This document shows, piece after piece, positions 42,164-50,107 of a DNA stretch of 64,000 nucleotides. The stretch is taken from positions 124,001 through 188,000 of the forward strand of contig NZ_JBANFI010000004.1 of assembly GCF_045055655.1 (NCBI RefSeq), read 5' to 3'. Source of the DNA: Marinospirillum alkalitolerans (GTDB taxonomy: Bacteria > Pseudomonadota > Gammaproteobacteria > Pseudomonadales > Halomonadaceae). The notes beneath the pieces are model-generated. The model searched no databases and had not been told where the DNA came from. It saw nothing but the letters and a program-made list of their open reading frames with translations. Each line of letters starts with the position of its first letter. The stretch's first letter is position 1. The translations under genes and the position numbers were made by a program.

Positions 42164-44223
42164 GCCTGAAAGGCCGACCACCAGGCGACAAAATCATCGG
42201 CGGATAGCGGCTGGCTGAGCAGATAGCCTTGAATTTCCGTCACACCGAGCGCGTCAACATAATCCCGTTGACGCTGATTCTCGACCCCTTCAGCAATGGT
42301 GGCAATATTCAGGCCTTGGCAGAGGGAGGTCAGGGATTTGATAATCGCGCGATCGCGCCGACCACGGGTAATATCCTTGACAAAGGCGCGGTCGATCTTA
42401 AGACTATCAAGCGGAAAACGCAGCAGGTATTCCAGTGAAGAAAAGCCAATACCAAAGTCATCAATCGCAATCTGAAAACCCAGTTCGCGCAGCTGATGCA
42501 ACAAGGCAATACTGGCTTGGGGATCTTGCATCGCGACACTTTCAGTAATTTCCAGCTTGATCTGTCGCGGCTGGATCTGGTGCTGGCTCACCGCACGCAC
42601 CAGCTGCTCAGCGAGATCTGGCTGGGCAAACTGCATCGGCGACAGGTTGATCCCCATTCTCAGTGGCTGATCTGCACTGCACACCCCCTGCTGCTGCCAC
42701 TGGCTCAGCTGCCAGCAGGCATGCTGCATCACCCATTCACCTAGATGATGGATCAGGCCCAGCTCTTCTAACAGCGGAATAAACACCGTAGGCGAGATCC
42801 ACCCCTTCTCGGGATGCTGCCAGCGCAACAAGGATTCAACCCCCACCACTCGCCCCTGCTCTAGATTGAGCTGAGGCTGATAGGCCAGCGTAAAGGCCTC
42901 TTGCTCAACGGCACGACGCAGCTCGCTTTCTAAGCTCAGACGCTGCGCCAGCTGATCGATCTCACCTGGCTGGTAGATCGCCAACGTCATCTGGCTGGAT
43001 GCCTCTTGCGCGCGCAGGGCACGCTGCGCAAAACGCAACAGATCATAAGCTTGACTGCCCTGATCCGGCGCACAGCTAGCCCCCACCTTGAGCGACAAAA
43101 TTAAATCCTGCTCAGCCAGCGACCACTGACGCAGCAATGGCTTAAGCTGTTCTTTGAGCTGCTGCTTAGCCGCTTCTTCGCTCAGGTGAGCCGTTGTGCA
43201 ACACAAGGCGAAAGAAGAACCTTCCAAACGGGCAACCTGCCCAAATGGACCGGCGCATTTTTGTAGCTGCTGAGCAAAAAGCATCAGCAGTTGATCTGTC
43301 GCGGCGACACCCAACACATCACTGATCTGGTGCAGACGCTGAATTTGAATCACTAGCACCCACAGCTGTTGCTGGGCCGCGCGCTGCTCAAGACTGGCCT
43401 CTAAACCAACCAGAAAAAGCTTGCGATTGGGCAAACCCGTTAATACATCATGGTGGCTTAAATAATCAGCCTGAGATTCAAGCGAGCGCAAGGGTGTCAA
43501 ATCTTGAATGGCACCAATTAAACGCCGCGTTAGCTTGTGTTTTTGCCCCATCATTTTCAGCACGCAAGGCCGACCTTGGGATTCACAACGCACTTCAAGA
43601 TCAAAAGCCTGGCCTGTTTTGAGACTATCCACAATGATCGCCTCAAAACGCGCGCGCTCCTCTGGCACCACCCACTCAATAACTCCCGCTAAATGCACCG
43701 GCGGCTTGGCAATATAGGCTTCTAAAAAAGTTGGCGCATTAAGCCAATTGACCTGCTGCGCATAGGGATCATATTCCCAGTAGCACAAGCCAGCCAGTTG
43801 ACGGGCGCTTTCTTGCAAGGAACGCGCATGACGCAGCTCCCGCTCTCTTTCAGCGCCTCGCAAGGCATAGCGTACCCGCTGTTTGAGCAAACAGAGATTA
43901 ATCGGCTTGGTGATAAAGTCTGTGGCGCCCAGCTCAAAGGCGCGTTCAATCGAGGCCAGATCATCGCTGCCGGTCAACATCATAATCGGGCAATCACCCT
44001 CTGGATCCAGCTCACGCAAGCGCGCACTGGCTGTAAAGCCATCCATCTCTGGCATACAAACATCCATCAAGACCAGATCAGGTCGATGTATCGGCCAGAG
44101 TTTCAGCGCTTCCAATCCATTGCAGGCCTCGATAACCTGGTAGCCAGCCTGCATTAAGCCGCGCCCGACCAGCAGCCTGATTTCTGGGGCATCTTCAACC
44201 AGCAATAGCTTAGGTGGATTCAC
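42160..44223 (-). CDS. REC-PAS-like-GGDEF(degenerate)-EAL response regulator
   Basis: This 687-residue cytoplasmic protein has a receiver domain (1-120, phospho-acceptor Asp54 in LVLMDVCMPEMDG), a PAS-like segment (about 145-260), a GGDEF domain and a C-terminal EAL domain (about 440-687). The GGDEF signature is replaced by LEGSSF, so cyclase activity is unlikely. EAL is present as ESL, but the other catalytic residues remain (NLSPMQF, LEITES, IDDFGIGFSSL, SLKIDRAFV, AEGVEN), so c-di-GMP phosphodiesterase activity is likely. The start is GTG at 44223 with GAGGAG upstream. It is divergent from the FIST sensor and hybrid kinase, its likely partners. Confidence 0.88.
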   Translation of the reverse strand: MNPPKLLLVEDAPEIRLLVGRGLMQAGYQVIEACNGLEALKLWPIHRPDLVLMDVCMPEMDGFTASARLRELDPEGDCPIMMLTGSDDLASIERAFELGATDFITKPINLCLLKQRVRYALRGAERERELRHARSLQESARQLAGLCYWEYDPYAQQVNWLNAPTFLEAYIAKPPVHLAGVIEWVVPEERARFEAIIVDSLKTGQAFDLEVRCESQGRPCVLKMMGQKHKLTRRLIGAIQDLTPLRSLESQADYLSHHDVLTGLPNRKLFLVGLEASLEQRAAQQQLWVLVIQIQRLHQISDVLGVAATDQLLMLFAQQLQKCAGPFGQVARLEGSSFALCCTTAHLSEEAAKQQLKEQLKPLLRQWSLAEQDLILSLKVGASCAPDQGSQAYDLLRFAQRALRAQEASSQMTLAIYQPGEIDQLAQRLSLESELRRAVEQEAFTLAYQPQLNLEQGRVVGVESLLRWQHPEKGWISPTVFIPLLEELGLIHHLGEWVMQHACWQLSQWQQQGVCSADQPLRMGINLSPMQFAQPDLAEQLVRAVSQHQIQPRQIKLEITESVAMQDPQASIALLHQLRELGFQIAIDDFGIGFSSLEYLLRFPLDSLKIDRAFVKDITRGRRDRAIIKSLTSLCQGLNIATIAEGVENQRQRDYVDALGVTEIQGYLLSQPLSADDFVAWWSAFQA

Positions 44224-44331
44224 AGAGGCTCCTCGTTGATTGCATTTTTTATGCGCTTTGACTGCCAATAAACCACCAACGGCATCACTTTTCAATACAA
44301 AAAGACACAAAAAGGCGCTTTAATAAACCAA

Positions 44332-44415
44332 GGAGCCTCTGATCAACGTCATGAGCGCAGGTCAGGCCAATTTCAACACCGCATCACCAAGCGCAAGAGT
44401 TAAGCAGAGGTCTTC
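44332..44415. repeat. Dispersed palindromic repeat, copy D (84 bp)
   Basis: It has the same orientation as copy A and is nearly identical in the first 36 bases (GGAGCCTCTGATCAACG, GTCATGAGCGCAGGTCAGG). It continues CAATTTCAAC and CACCAAGCGCAAGAG and ends GTTAAGCAGAGGTCTTC. It is the only copy in a divergent promoter region, between the response regulator and the FIST gene. Confidence 0.85.
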
Positions 44416-44464
44416 TAACTGATCTCCTGCTCCACAAAACTCAGTGGCCGCATCTCTTTTTTTA

Positions 44465-44470
44465 TATACT
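44465..44470 (+). promoter_or_regulatory. -10 element of the FIST/kinase operon
   Basis: TATACT (44465-44470), inside a T-rich tract, is a good -10. The -35 position (44442-44447, CAGTGG) is poor, so an activator may be needed. The ATG at 44505 is 34 nt downstream. Confidence 0.4.
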
Positions 44471-44504
44471 GAGCGCTATGCCTTCAATTCAAGAGGATCT
44501 CACC

Positions 44505-45674
44505 ATGCAGCTTTCTTTTTGCCCATCTGCGGATTTTGACCAGCTCAAACAGGCCTTAACGGCATTAGAGGCGCAAAACGAGATTCATAGCGCCCTAGTC
44601 TTTGCTGCTGATGCCAATGGCTGGAGCGATGAACAGCTCAATCCGCTGCTGACCCGCTCACGCCTGACACTGGTCGGCGGCCTTTTTCCACAGATCATCT
44701 ACCAGCATCAGGCCTACGAGCAAGGCTTTGTATTACTGGCGCTAAGCACACCTCTTGATTGGGCCGTTATCCCTGGGTTGAGCGATCCAGAGCAAGATTT
44801 TGATGCACCGCTTGAAGCCCTCGCCGATGCTTGGGAAGCCTCGGATCACGAGGAACAGGCGGCCACGCATCTGCTGCTGGTGGATGGTTTGGCCACCCGC
44901 ATTGCCACCTTGATTGAATCTGTCTTTGATCAGTTTGGGTTAGCGCATCCCCATATCGGCGGCGGTGCCGGTTCACTGAGTTTTGAACAAAAGCCTTGTA
45001 TCATCACGCCAGAGGGCTTAATGATGGATGTGGCTTTATTAGCACGCCTGCCACTACGAGCCAGTTTAGGCGTTGCCCATGGCTGGCAGCCGATTAGCCT
45101 GCCAATGGAAGTCACCCGCGCTCATAAAAACGAAGTGCATCAGTTAAATTGGCAGCCTGCTTTTCAACGCTATCAAACTGAAATTGAAGCCCATAGCGGC
45201 CAAAAGATCAGTGCAGACAGCTTTTTTGATCTTGCGAAATCCTATCCGCTCGGCATCAATCGCCTTGGAGCAGAGCTGCTGGTGCGTGATCCCCTGCTGG
45301 TCAAAAACCAATCCACGCTGGTGTGTGTCGGTGAGGTACCCGAAGGGGCGCTGGTGCGCCTACTGACTGGCAGCCCAGCCAGCTTGATTGAGGCTGCAGG
45401 GCAAGCCACCTTGGATGCTGAGCGCCTTTGGCAGCAACAAAATACGCATGATGCCGAGATCACGCTAGTGATAGACTGTATTTCCCGGGTCTTGTTTATG
45501 GGAGAGCAGATCAATCAAGAGCTGGCACAAACTGGCACAGCTCGTCCGCAGTTCGGTGTGTTGTCTCTGGGTGAGATCGCCAATGCGGGACAGGATTATC
45601 TCGCTTTTTATAATAAAACCATCGTTGTCGGGCTACTCGGCCAAGACAAAGGCGTGACAGGAACGACTGAGTGA
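44505..45674 (+). CDS. FIST-domain sensor protein, probable NosP-like nitric oxide sensor
   Basis: This 389-residue cytoplasmic protein has a FIST N domain (about 25-215, with TLVGGLFPQIIY and HPHIGGGAGSLSFE) and a FIST C domain (about 215-375, with SYPLGINRLGAELLVRDPL and RPQFGVLSLGEIAN). FIST proteins of the NosP group bind heme and NO and inhibit a co-encoded hybrid kinase. Here the kinase start overlaps the FIST stop by 4 bp, and a c-di-GMP response regulator is divergent, as in the Legionella NosP locus. Heme binding cannot be shown from sequence. The ATG at 44505 has AGAGG upstream; 44478 is an alternative. Confidence 0.8.
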   Translation: MQLSFCPSADFDQLKQALTALEAQNEIHSALVFAADANGWSDEQLNPLLTRSRLTLVGGLFPQIIYQHQAYEQGFVLLALSTPLDWAVIPGLSDPEQDFDAPLEALADAWEASDHEEQAATHLLLVDGLATRIATLIESVFDQFGLAHPHIGGGAGSLSFEQKPCIITPEGLMMDVALLARLPLRASLGVAHGWQPISLPMEVTRAHKNEVHQLNWQPAFQRYQTEIEAHSGQKISADSFFDLAKSYPLGINRLGAELLVRDPLLVKNQSTLVCVGEVPEGALVRLLTGSPASLIEAAGQATLDAERLWQQQNTHDAEITLVIDCISRVLFMGEQINQELAQTGTARPQFGVLSLGEIANAGQDYLAFYNKTIVVGLLGQDKGVTGTTE

Positions 45675-48133
45675 AGAACGCACATCCGACTGAGCTCTTG
45701 TATGAAATCGCCCTCTCTATCGGCAATAGCCTAGACCTGAAACAGGTACTGAAAGAAAGCGGCTCAACCCTATTGCGCGTTCTGAATGCACAGCGCTGCC
45801 GCGTGCTGAGCTACCAGCAGCAGGCCGACACCAACCAGCTGCTGTGGACCCATGAACTGGCACTACCGAAGGATCGCAGCTTAAAGAATCTGAGCCAGCT
45901 TGAGGACCAAGCAGCGGCAGAGCTGCATCTGCAACTTCAGGATGGCTTTACCCTGCCGCGACAGGCCTCACAGCTCGTACAACTTGAGGCACAGCTGCCA
46001 CTGGAGATCACAAGAGCACAAGGGTCGAGTTATCTGCTCAATCTGAGCGGCTTTGGCATTCTGATCCTTCAGCAACACACATCCAATCTGAGCAAGGAGT
46101 TTCTGGCCTCACTGCAAAAATTGATGCATAAGCTCGCGACGGCGGCTCTGGCCTGTCGTTATGAGCAGCAGCTGCAAACCCAGATTCGGGTGGCTCAGGC
46201 AGCCAACCTGGCCAAAAGCCAATTCTTAGCCAACATGAGTCATGAAATCCGCACACCGATGAATGGCGTGCTGGGCATGTTGGATCTCGTGCTCTCCAGT
46301 CAGCTGGATCACGAGCAGCGTGAACATCTGGATCTGGCCAAGGTATCTGCCAAACACCTGCTGGATCTGATCAACCAGCTGCTCGATCTCTCTAAAATTG
46401 AAGCGGGTAAGTTTGATCTCCATTTAGAAGCCGTGGATCTGATCCAGCTGATCAGCAATCTGGTGAAATCTCTGGCTCCGCGCGCCTGGGAAAAAAACCT
46501 GGCGCTTCATTTTGATTTTGATCCCGACTGCCCACGCTTTGCCATGACGGACCCAGCTCGCTTGCGCCAGATCTTAACCAACCTGCTTGGCAATGCACTC
46601 AAGTTCACTCATCAAGGCAGCATCACACTGCGTATGCAGTATCAGGCGCAGGACGAGCTTCCCATGTTTCGTTTTTGCGTAGAAGATACTGGGATAGGCA
46701 TTGCCGCTGAATCACTTGAGCGCATCCTGAAACCCTTTGAGCAGGGCGACAACTCCACCCAGCGCCAGTATGGCGGCACAGGGCTAGGCCTGACCATCAC
46801 CCAGCAGCTGCTCAACTTACAGCAGGGGCAACTGAGTGTGACCAGTGTCCTCCACCACGGTAGCCTGTTTTGCGTTGATTTACCCCTCGCGCTCGCCAGC
46901 GCTGAAGATCTGAGCCAGCCTGCTCCAACCCAAGGATTGGCACAGCGGCATCTCCTGCTCGTCGATGATAGCCCGCTCAATCGGCGCGTCATCGGCGCTA
47001 TGCTGGAGCACTTGGGAGCCTGCGTGACCTGTTGCAGCTCTGGCGCAGAGGCGATCATCCAGCTCCAACAAGGCTTACGGCCAGATCTGCTGCTGATGGA
47101 TGCGCTGATGCCAGACATGGATGGCTATCAAGCCACGGCGGCCTTGCTCGAAGCGCAGCTGATCGAGGCCCACCAGGTGATGATTTTGACTTCATCCGCC
47201 ATCGCCGGTGATGCCCAGCGCTGCCAACAACTGGGTATTACCCGTTATCTGGCCAAGCCCTTAAGTCTGAATGAGTTAAAGCGCGCGACGGAAGAGCAGC
47301 TTGGCATACAACCTGAACGCCATGCCGCCGATAGCCCTCACCCACTGGGGCAGCTACGACTCTTGGTGGCTGAAGATCACCCGATCAATCAGCGCCTGGT
47401 CATCAAGCTGCTAGAAAAGAAGGGCATCATGCCACTGGTGGCGCATAATGGCCTGGAGGCACTGCGCCTTTGGCAACAAGACACAGCACTGGATTGCATT
47501 TTGATGGATATCATGATGCCAGAAATGGATGGCGTTGAAGCCACACGCTCCATTCGCGCAGAAGAAGCGCGTCTTGGCCGCCCCCCTGTCCCGATTATCG
47601 CCATGACAGCGCATGCGATGCAGGGTGATGAGCAAACCTATCTGGCCGCAGGGATGAACGGCTATATCACCAAGCCTTTAGAAACCAAGAAGTTCTATGC
47701 AGAGCTAGAGAAGATTGCGGCCCAGCGCCAACCCAGCGCCAGAGTGGCCTCCCCAGAGACCAGCACCAACCTCAGATCAGCAACACGTCCCACACCCTCA
47801 ATGAAGCTGGATTTTGATTGGCAAGAAGCGGTACAACAGCTGGGTGAAGATGAAGAGCTACTTAAAGAAGTGCTGGATCTTTTCTTGCAAGGTCTGGATG
47901 CGCAGCGCGCAGAGCTGGCTGAAGCCGTCCAGCAGCAAGACTATCCACGCATTGGGCAGCTGGCCCACACACTGAAAGGTCTTCTGGCCACCTTTGCCGC
48001 TCATGAAGCCAAAGCCCTCGCACAAGAAATGGAAGCCACAGCCAAGGCAGGACAGGCAAGCGAGGCCGCCTATCAAGCACTAGAAGCGCATCTCACTCAC
48101 TTACTGCCACAGCTTCATGCTCAGCTTAATTGA
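45671..48133 (+). CDS. Hybrid histidine kinase (GAF-like, HisKA, HATPase, REC, REC, HPt)
   Basis: This 820-residue kinase has no clear membrane segment. A GAF-like sensor region (about 1-165) is followed by a dimerisation/phosphoacceptor domain with His191 (MSHEIRTPMNG), an ATPase domain (LLGNALKFTHQG, DTGIGIA, GGTGLGLTITQQL), two receivers (LLLMDALMPDMDG and DCILMDIMMPEMDG) and a C-terminal HPt domain (AHTLKGLLATF). It would relay phosphate to the Asp54 of the divergent GGDEF-EAL regulator. The start is GTG, in a GTGA overlap with the FIST gene. The lack of a membrane sensor fits control by the cytoplasmic FIST protein. Confidence 0.92.
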   Translation: MKNAHPTELLYEIALSIGNSLDLKQVLKESGSTLLRVLNAQRCRVLSYQQQADTNQLLWTHELALPKDRSLKNLSQLEDQAAAELHLQLQDGFTLPRQASQLVQLEAQLPLEITRAQGSSYLLNLSGFGILILQQHTSNLSKEFLASLQKLMHKLATAALACRYEQQLQTQIRVAQAANLAKSQFLANMSHEIRTPMNGVLGMLDLVLSSQLDHEQREHLDLAKVSAKHLLDLINQLLDLSKIEAGKFDLHLEAVDLIQLISNLVKSLAPRAWEKNLALHFDFDPDCPRFAMTDPARLRQILTNLLGNALKFTHQGSITLRMQYQAQDELPMFRFCVEDTGIGIAAESLERILKPFEQGDNSTQRQYGGTGLGLTITQQLLNLQQGQLSVTSVLHHGSLFCVDLPLALASAEDLSQPAPTQGLAQRHLLLVDDSPLNRRVIGAMLEHLGACVTCCSSGAEAIIQLQQGLRPDLLLMDALMPDMDGYQATAALLEAQLIEAHQVMILTSSAIAGDAQRCQQLGITRYLAKPLSLNELKRATEEQLGIQPERHAADSPHPLGQLRLLVAEDHPINQRLVIKLLEKKGIMPLVAHNGLEALRLWQQDTALDCILMDIMMPEMDGVEATRSIRAEEARLGRPPVPIIAMTAHAMQGDEQTYLAAGMNGYITKPLETKKFYAELEKIAAQRQPSARVASPETSTNLRSATRPTPSMKLDFDWQEAVQQLGEDEELLKEVLDLFLQGLDAQRAELAEAVQQQDYPRIGQLAHTLKGLLATFAAHEAKALAQEMEATAKAGQASEAAYQALEAHLTHLLPQLHAQLN

Positions 48134-49452
48134 TCTTGTGCTGCCGCATCCAGCTGACGCAAGTAAGCCAGCTTGGCCGCGATCTTGGCTTCCAAACCCC
48201 GCTCCACTGGGTGGTAATAGCGTGTTCCGGCCAAGGCCTCGGGGAAATACTCCTCACCAGCGGCATAGGCCTCAGGCTCATCATGGGCATAGCGGTAAGC
48301 CGCACCATAACCCAGCTCTTGCATCAATCCAGTGGGTGCATTGCGCAAGGCCAAGGGCACTTCATAACTGGGTGTTTGCTTGACCTGCTGCCAAGCCGCC
48401 TTAAAGGCCTTATAAACAGCATTGGATTTGGGTGCGACCGCCAGATAAACCACAGCCTGAGCCAAGGCCAGCTCGCCTTCTGGCTGTCCTAAACGCTCCT
48501 GCGCTTCCCAGGCATTGAGCGCCAAAGTCAGCGCACGCGGATCGGCATTCCCCACATCCTCACTGGCAATACGCACCAAACGCCGCGCCAAATAAAGCGG
48601 ATCACAGCCCCCATCCAACATACGGCACAGCCAGTACAAGGCCGCATCAGGCGCTGAGCCCCGCACAGCTTTATGCAAAGCCGAGATCTGATCATAAAAG
48701 GCCTCACCTTGACGATCAAAACGCCTTAAGCGCTCTTGAATCACCTGCTGCACGCTATCCAGATGAATCTGGCCTTGAGAGGCCAAATCGGCGGCCTGTT
48801 CAAGAAAGTTCAGCGCACGACGCGCATCACCATCGGCGGCCTGAATCAGCAGTTGTAAAGCTTCTTCATCCAGTTGCAAGGCCCGCTGGCCCAGCCCGCG
48901 CTCTGGATCTTCTACAGCCTGTCGCAGTAAATCCCGCAGGGCTTCATCGGCAAGAGGTTGCAGCACATAAACACGGGCACGAGACAAGAGGGCTGAGTTC
49001 AACGCAAAAGAAGGATTTTCAGTCGTGGCACCGATCAACACCAGCGTGCCATCTTCGATATAAGGCAAGAAGGCATCCTGCTGACTGGTGTTAAAGCGAT
49101 GGATTTCATCAATAAATAACAGCGTCGGCTGCCCTTGTTGCTGCCGATACTGCTGAGCCTGCTGCACAGCCTGGCGGATCTCTTTCACACCGCTCATCAC
49201 AGCAGATAGGCTTTGCAAGGGCAGGCTAGCCTGCTCAGCGATGAGGCGCGCCAGACTGGTCTTCCCGACTCCGGGCGGCCCCCAGAAGATCATCGAATGC
49301 CACTGTTTGGCTTCAAGTGCCAAGCGCAAAACCTGTCCCTTGCCCATCAGATGCGGCTGCCCGAGATATTCATCGAGCGTACGGGGGCGCATGCGTGCAG
49401 CCAAGGGCTGCCATGGCGGAGACGCTGGCTGGAGAAGATCGCTTTGCTGCAC
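48121..49452 (-). CDS. rarA: Replication-associated recombination protein RarA (MgsA)
   Basis: RarA is a clamp-loader-like AAA+ ATPase acting at stalled replication forks. The 443-residue protein starts MQQSDLLQPASPP and shows MRPRTLDEYLGQPHLMG, Walker A GPPGVGKTSLA, Walker B LLFIDEIHRFN, sensor 1 IGATTENPSFALN, and the C-terminal tetramerisation domain. The GTG start at 49452, with AAGG upstream, lies 2 nt after the lolA stop. Its 3' end overlaps the convergent kinase gene by 13 bp. The ftsK-lolA-rarA order is conserved in gammaproteobacteria. Confidence 0.95.
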   Translation of the reverse strand: MQQSDLLQPASPPWQPLAARMRPRTLDEYLGQPHLMGKGQVLRLALEAKQWHSMIFWGPPGVGKTSLARLIAEQASLPLQSLSAVMSGVKEIRQAVQQAQQYRQQQGQPTLLFIDEIHRFNTSQQDAFLPYIEDGTLVLIGATTENPSFALNSALLSRARVYVLQPLADEALRDLLRQAVEDPERGLGQRALQLDEEALQLLIQAADGDARRALNFLEQAADLASQGQIHLDSVQQVIQERLRRFDRQGEAFYDQISALHKAVRGSAPDAALYWLCRMLDGGCDPLYLARRLVRIASEDVGNADPRALTLALNAWEAQERLGQPEGELALAQAVVYLAVAPKSNAVYKAFKAAWQQVKQTPSYEVPLALRNAPTGLMQELGYGAAYRYAHDEPEAYAAGEEYFPEALAGTRYYHPVERGLEAKIAAKLAYLRQLDAAAQDQLS

Positions 49453-49454
49453 GG

Positions 49455-50078
49455 CTAGCCTTCTTGAATCACATCGACACCCGCAGGCGGTGTCCATTCA
49501 AACACCTGCGGGTCGATCTCTTGATTACGCTCCACTTCTCTCAAGCTGATCGAGGTGATTTGCCCCAGACTGTCCTCCAAGCCGAGACCCACCAGTTCAC
49601 CTTGAAAAAAAGTCAGGCGGATTTCTTCCAGCAAACCCTGCGTCTCATCAAGTGGGCGCAAACGATAGATTTCGCGCCCAGCTTCTTCACGCAGTTGAAT
49701 ATGATAGGTCTGCGTCAGCGATTGGTCAGGATTGAGCAGCAGGCTCACTGGCGTTGCATCAAGCTGTGCATCAACGCGCTGATGGGTGGCCTGTAAAAGA
49801 TCGGGATCATAAAGCCACAGATCACGTCCGTTGCTGATTAAGAGTTCAGGGTAGGGCTGCTCTGTTTCCCAGTAGATCTGGGCTGGCTGCTGCAACTGAA
49901 ACCGCCCTTGAGACTGCTGTAAACGCTGCCCACGAGCATCCAGCAACTCCTGAGTAAAGCGCCCTTGCAAACTTTCTAGGGCTTGTAAATGAGCGCTTAA
50001 GCGCAGCGCTGGGTCTGCATAAAGTGGACTGCTCACCAGCCAAAAGGCCAGCAACAGCAAAGAAATCGATCGAGACAT
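49455..50078 (-). CDS. lolA: Outer-membrane lipoprotein carrier protein LolA
   Basis: LolA is the periplasmic chaperone that takes lipoproteins from LolCDE to the outer membrane. The 207-residue precursor has a signal peptide (1-20, cut after PLYA) and motifs ALESLQGRFTQELLDARG, QLQQPAQIYWETEQPYPELL and DLWLYDPDLLQ. AAGGAAGG precedes the ATG at 50078. It lies between ftsK and rarA in the usual order. Confidence 0.94.
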   Translation of the reverse strand: MSRSISLLLLAFWLVSSPLYADPALRLSAHLQALESLQGRFTQELLDARGQRLQQSQGRFQLQQPAQIYWETEQPYPELLISNGRDLWLYDPDLLQATHQRVDAQLDATPVSLLLNPDQSLTQTYHIQLREEAGREIYRLRPLDETQGLLEEIRLTFFQGELVGLGLEDSLGQITSISLREVERNQEIDPQVFEWTPPAGVDVIQEG

Positions 50079-50107
50079 ATCCTTCCTTAAAGTAAAAATG
50101 GCCGCCA

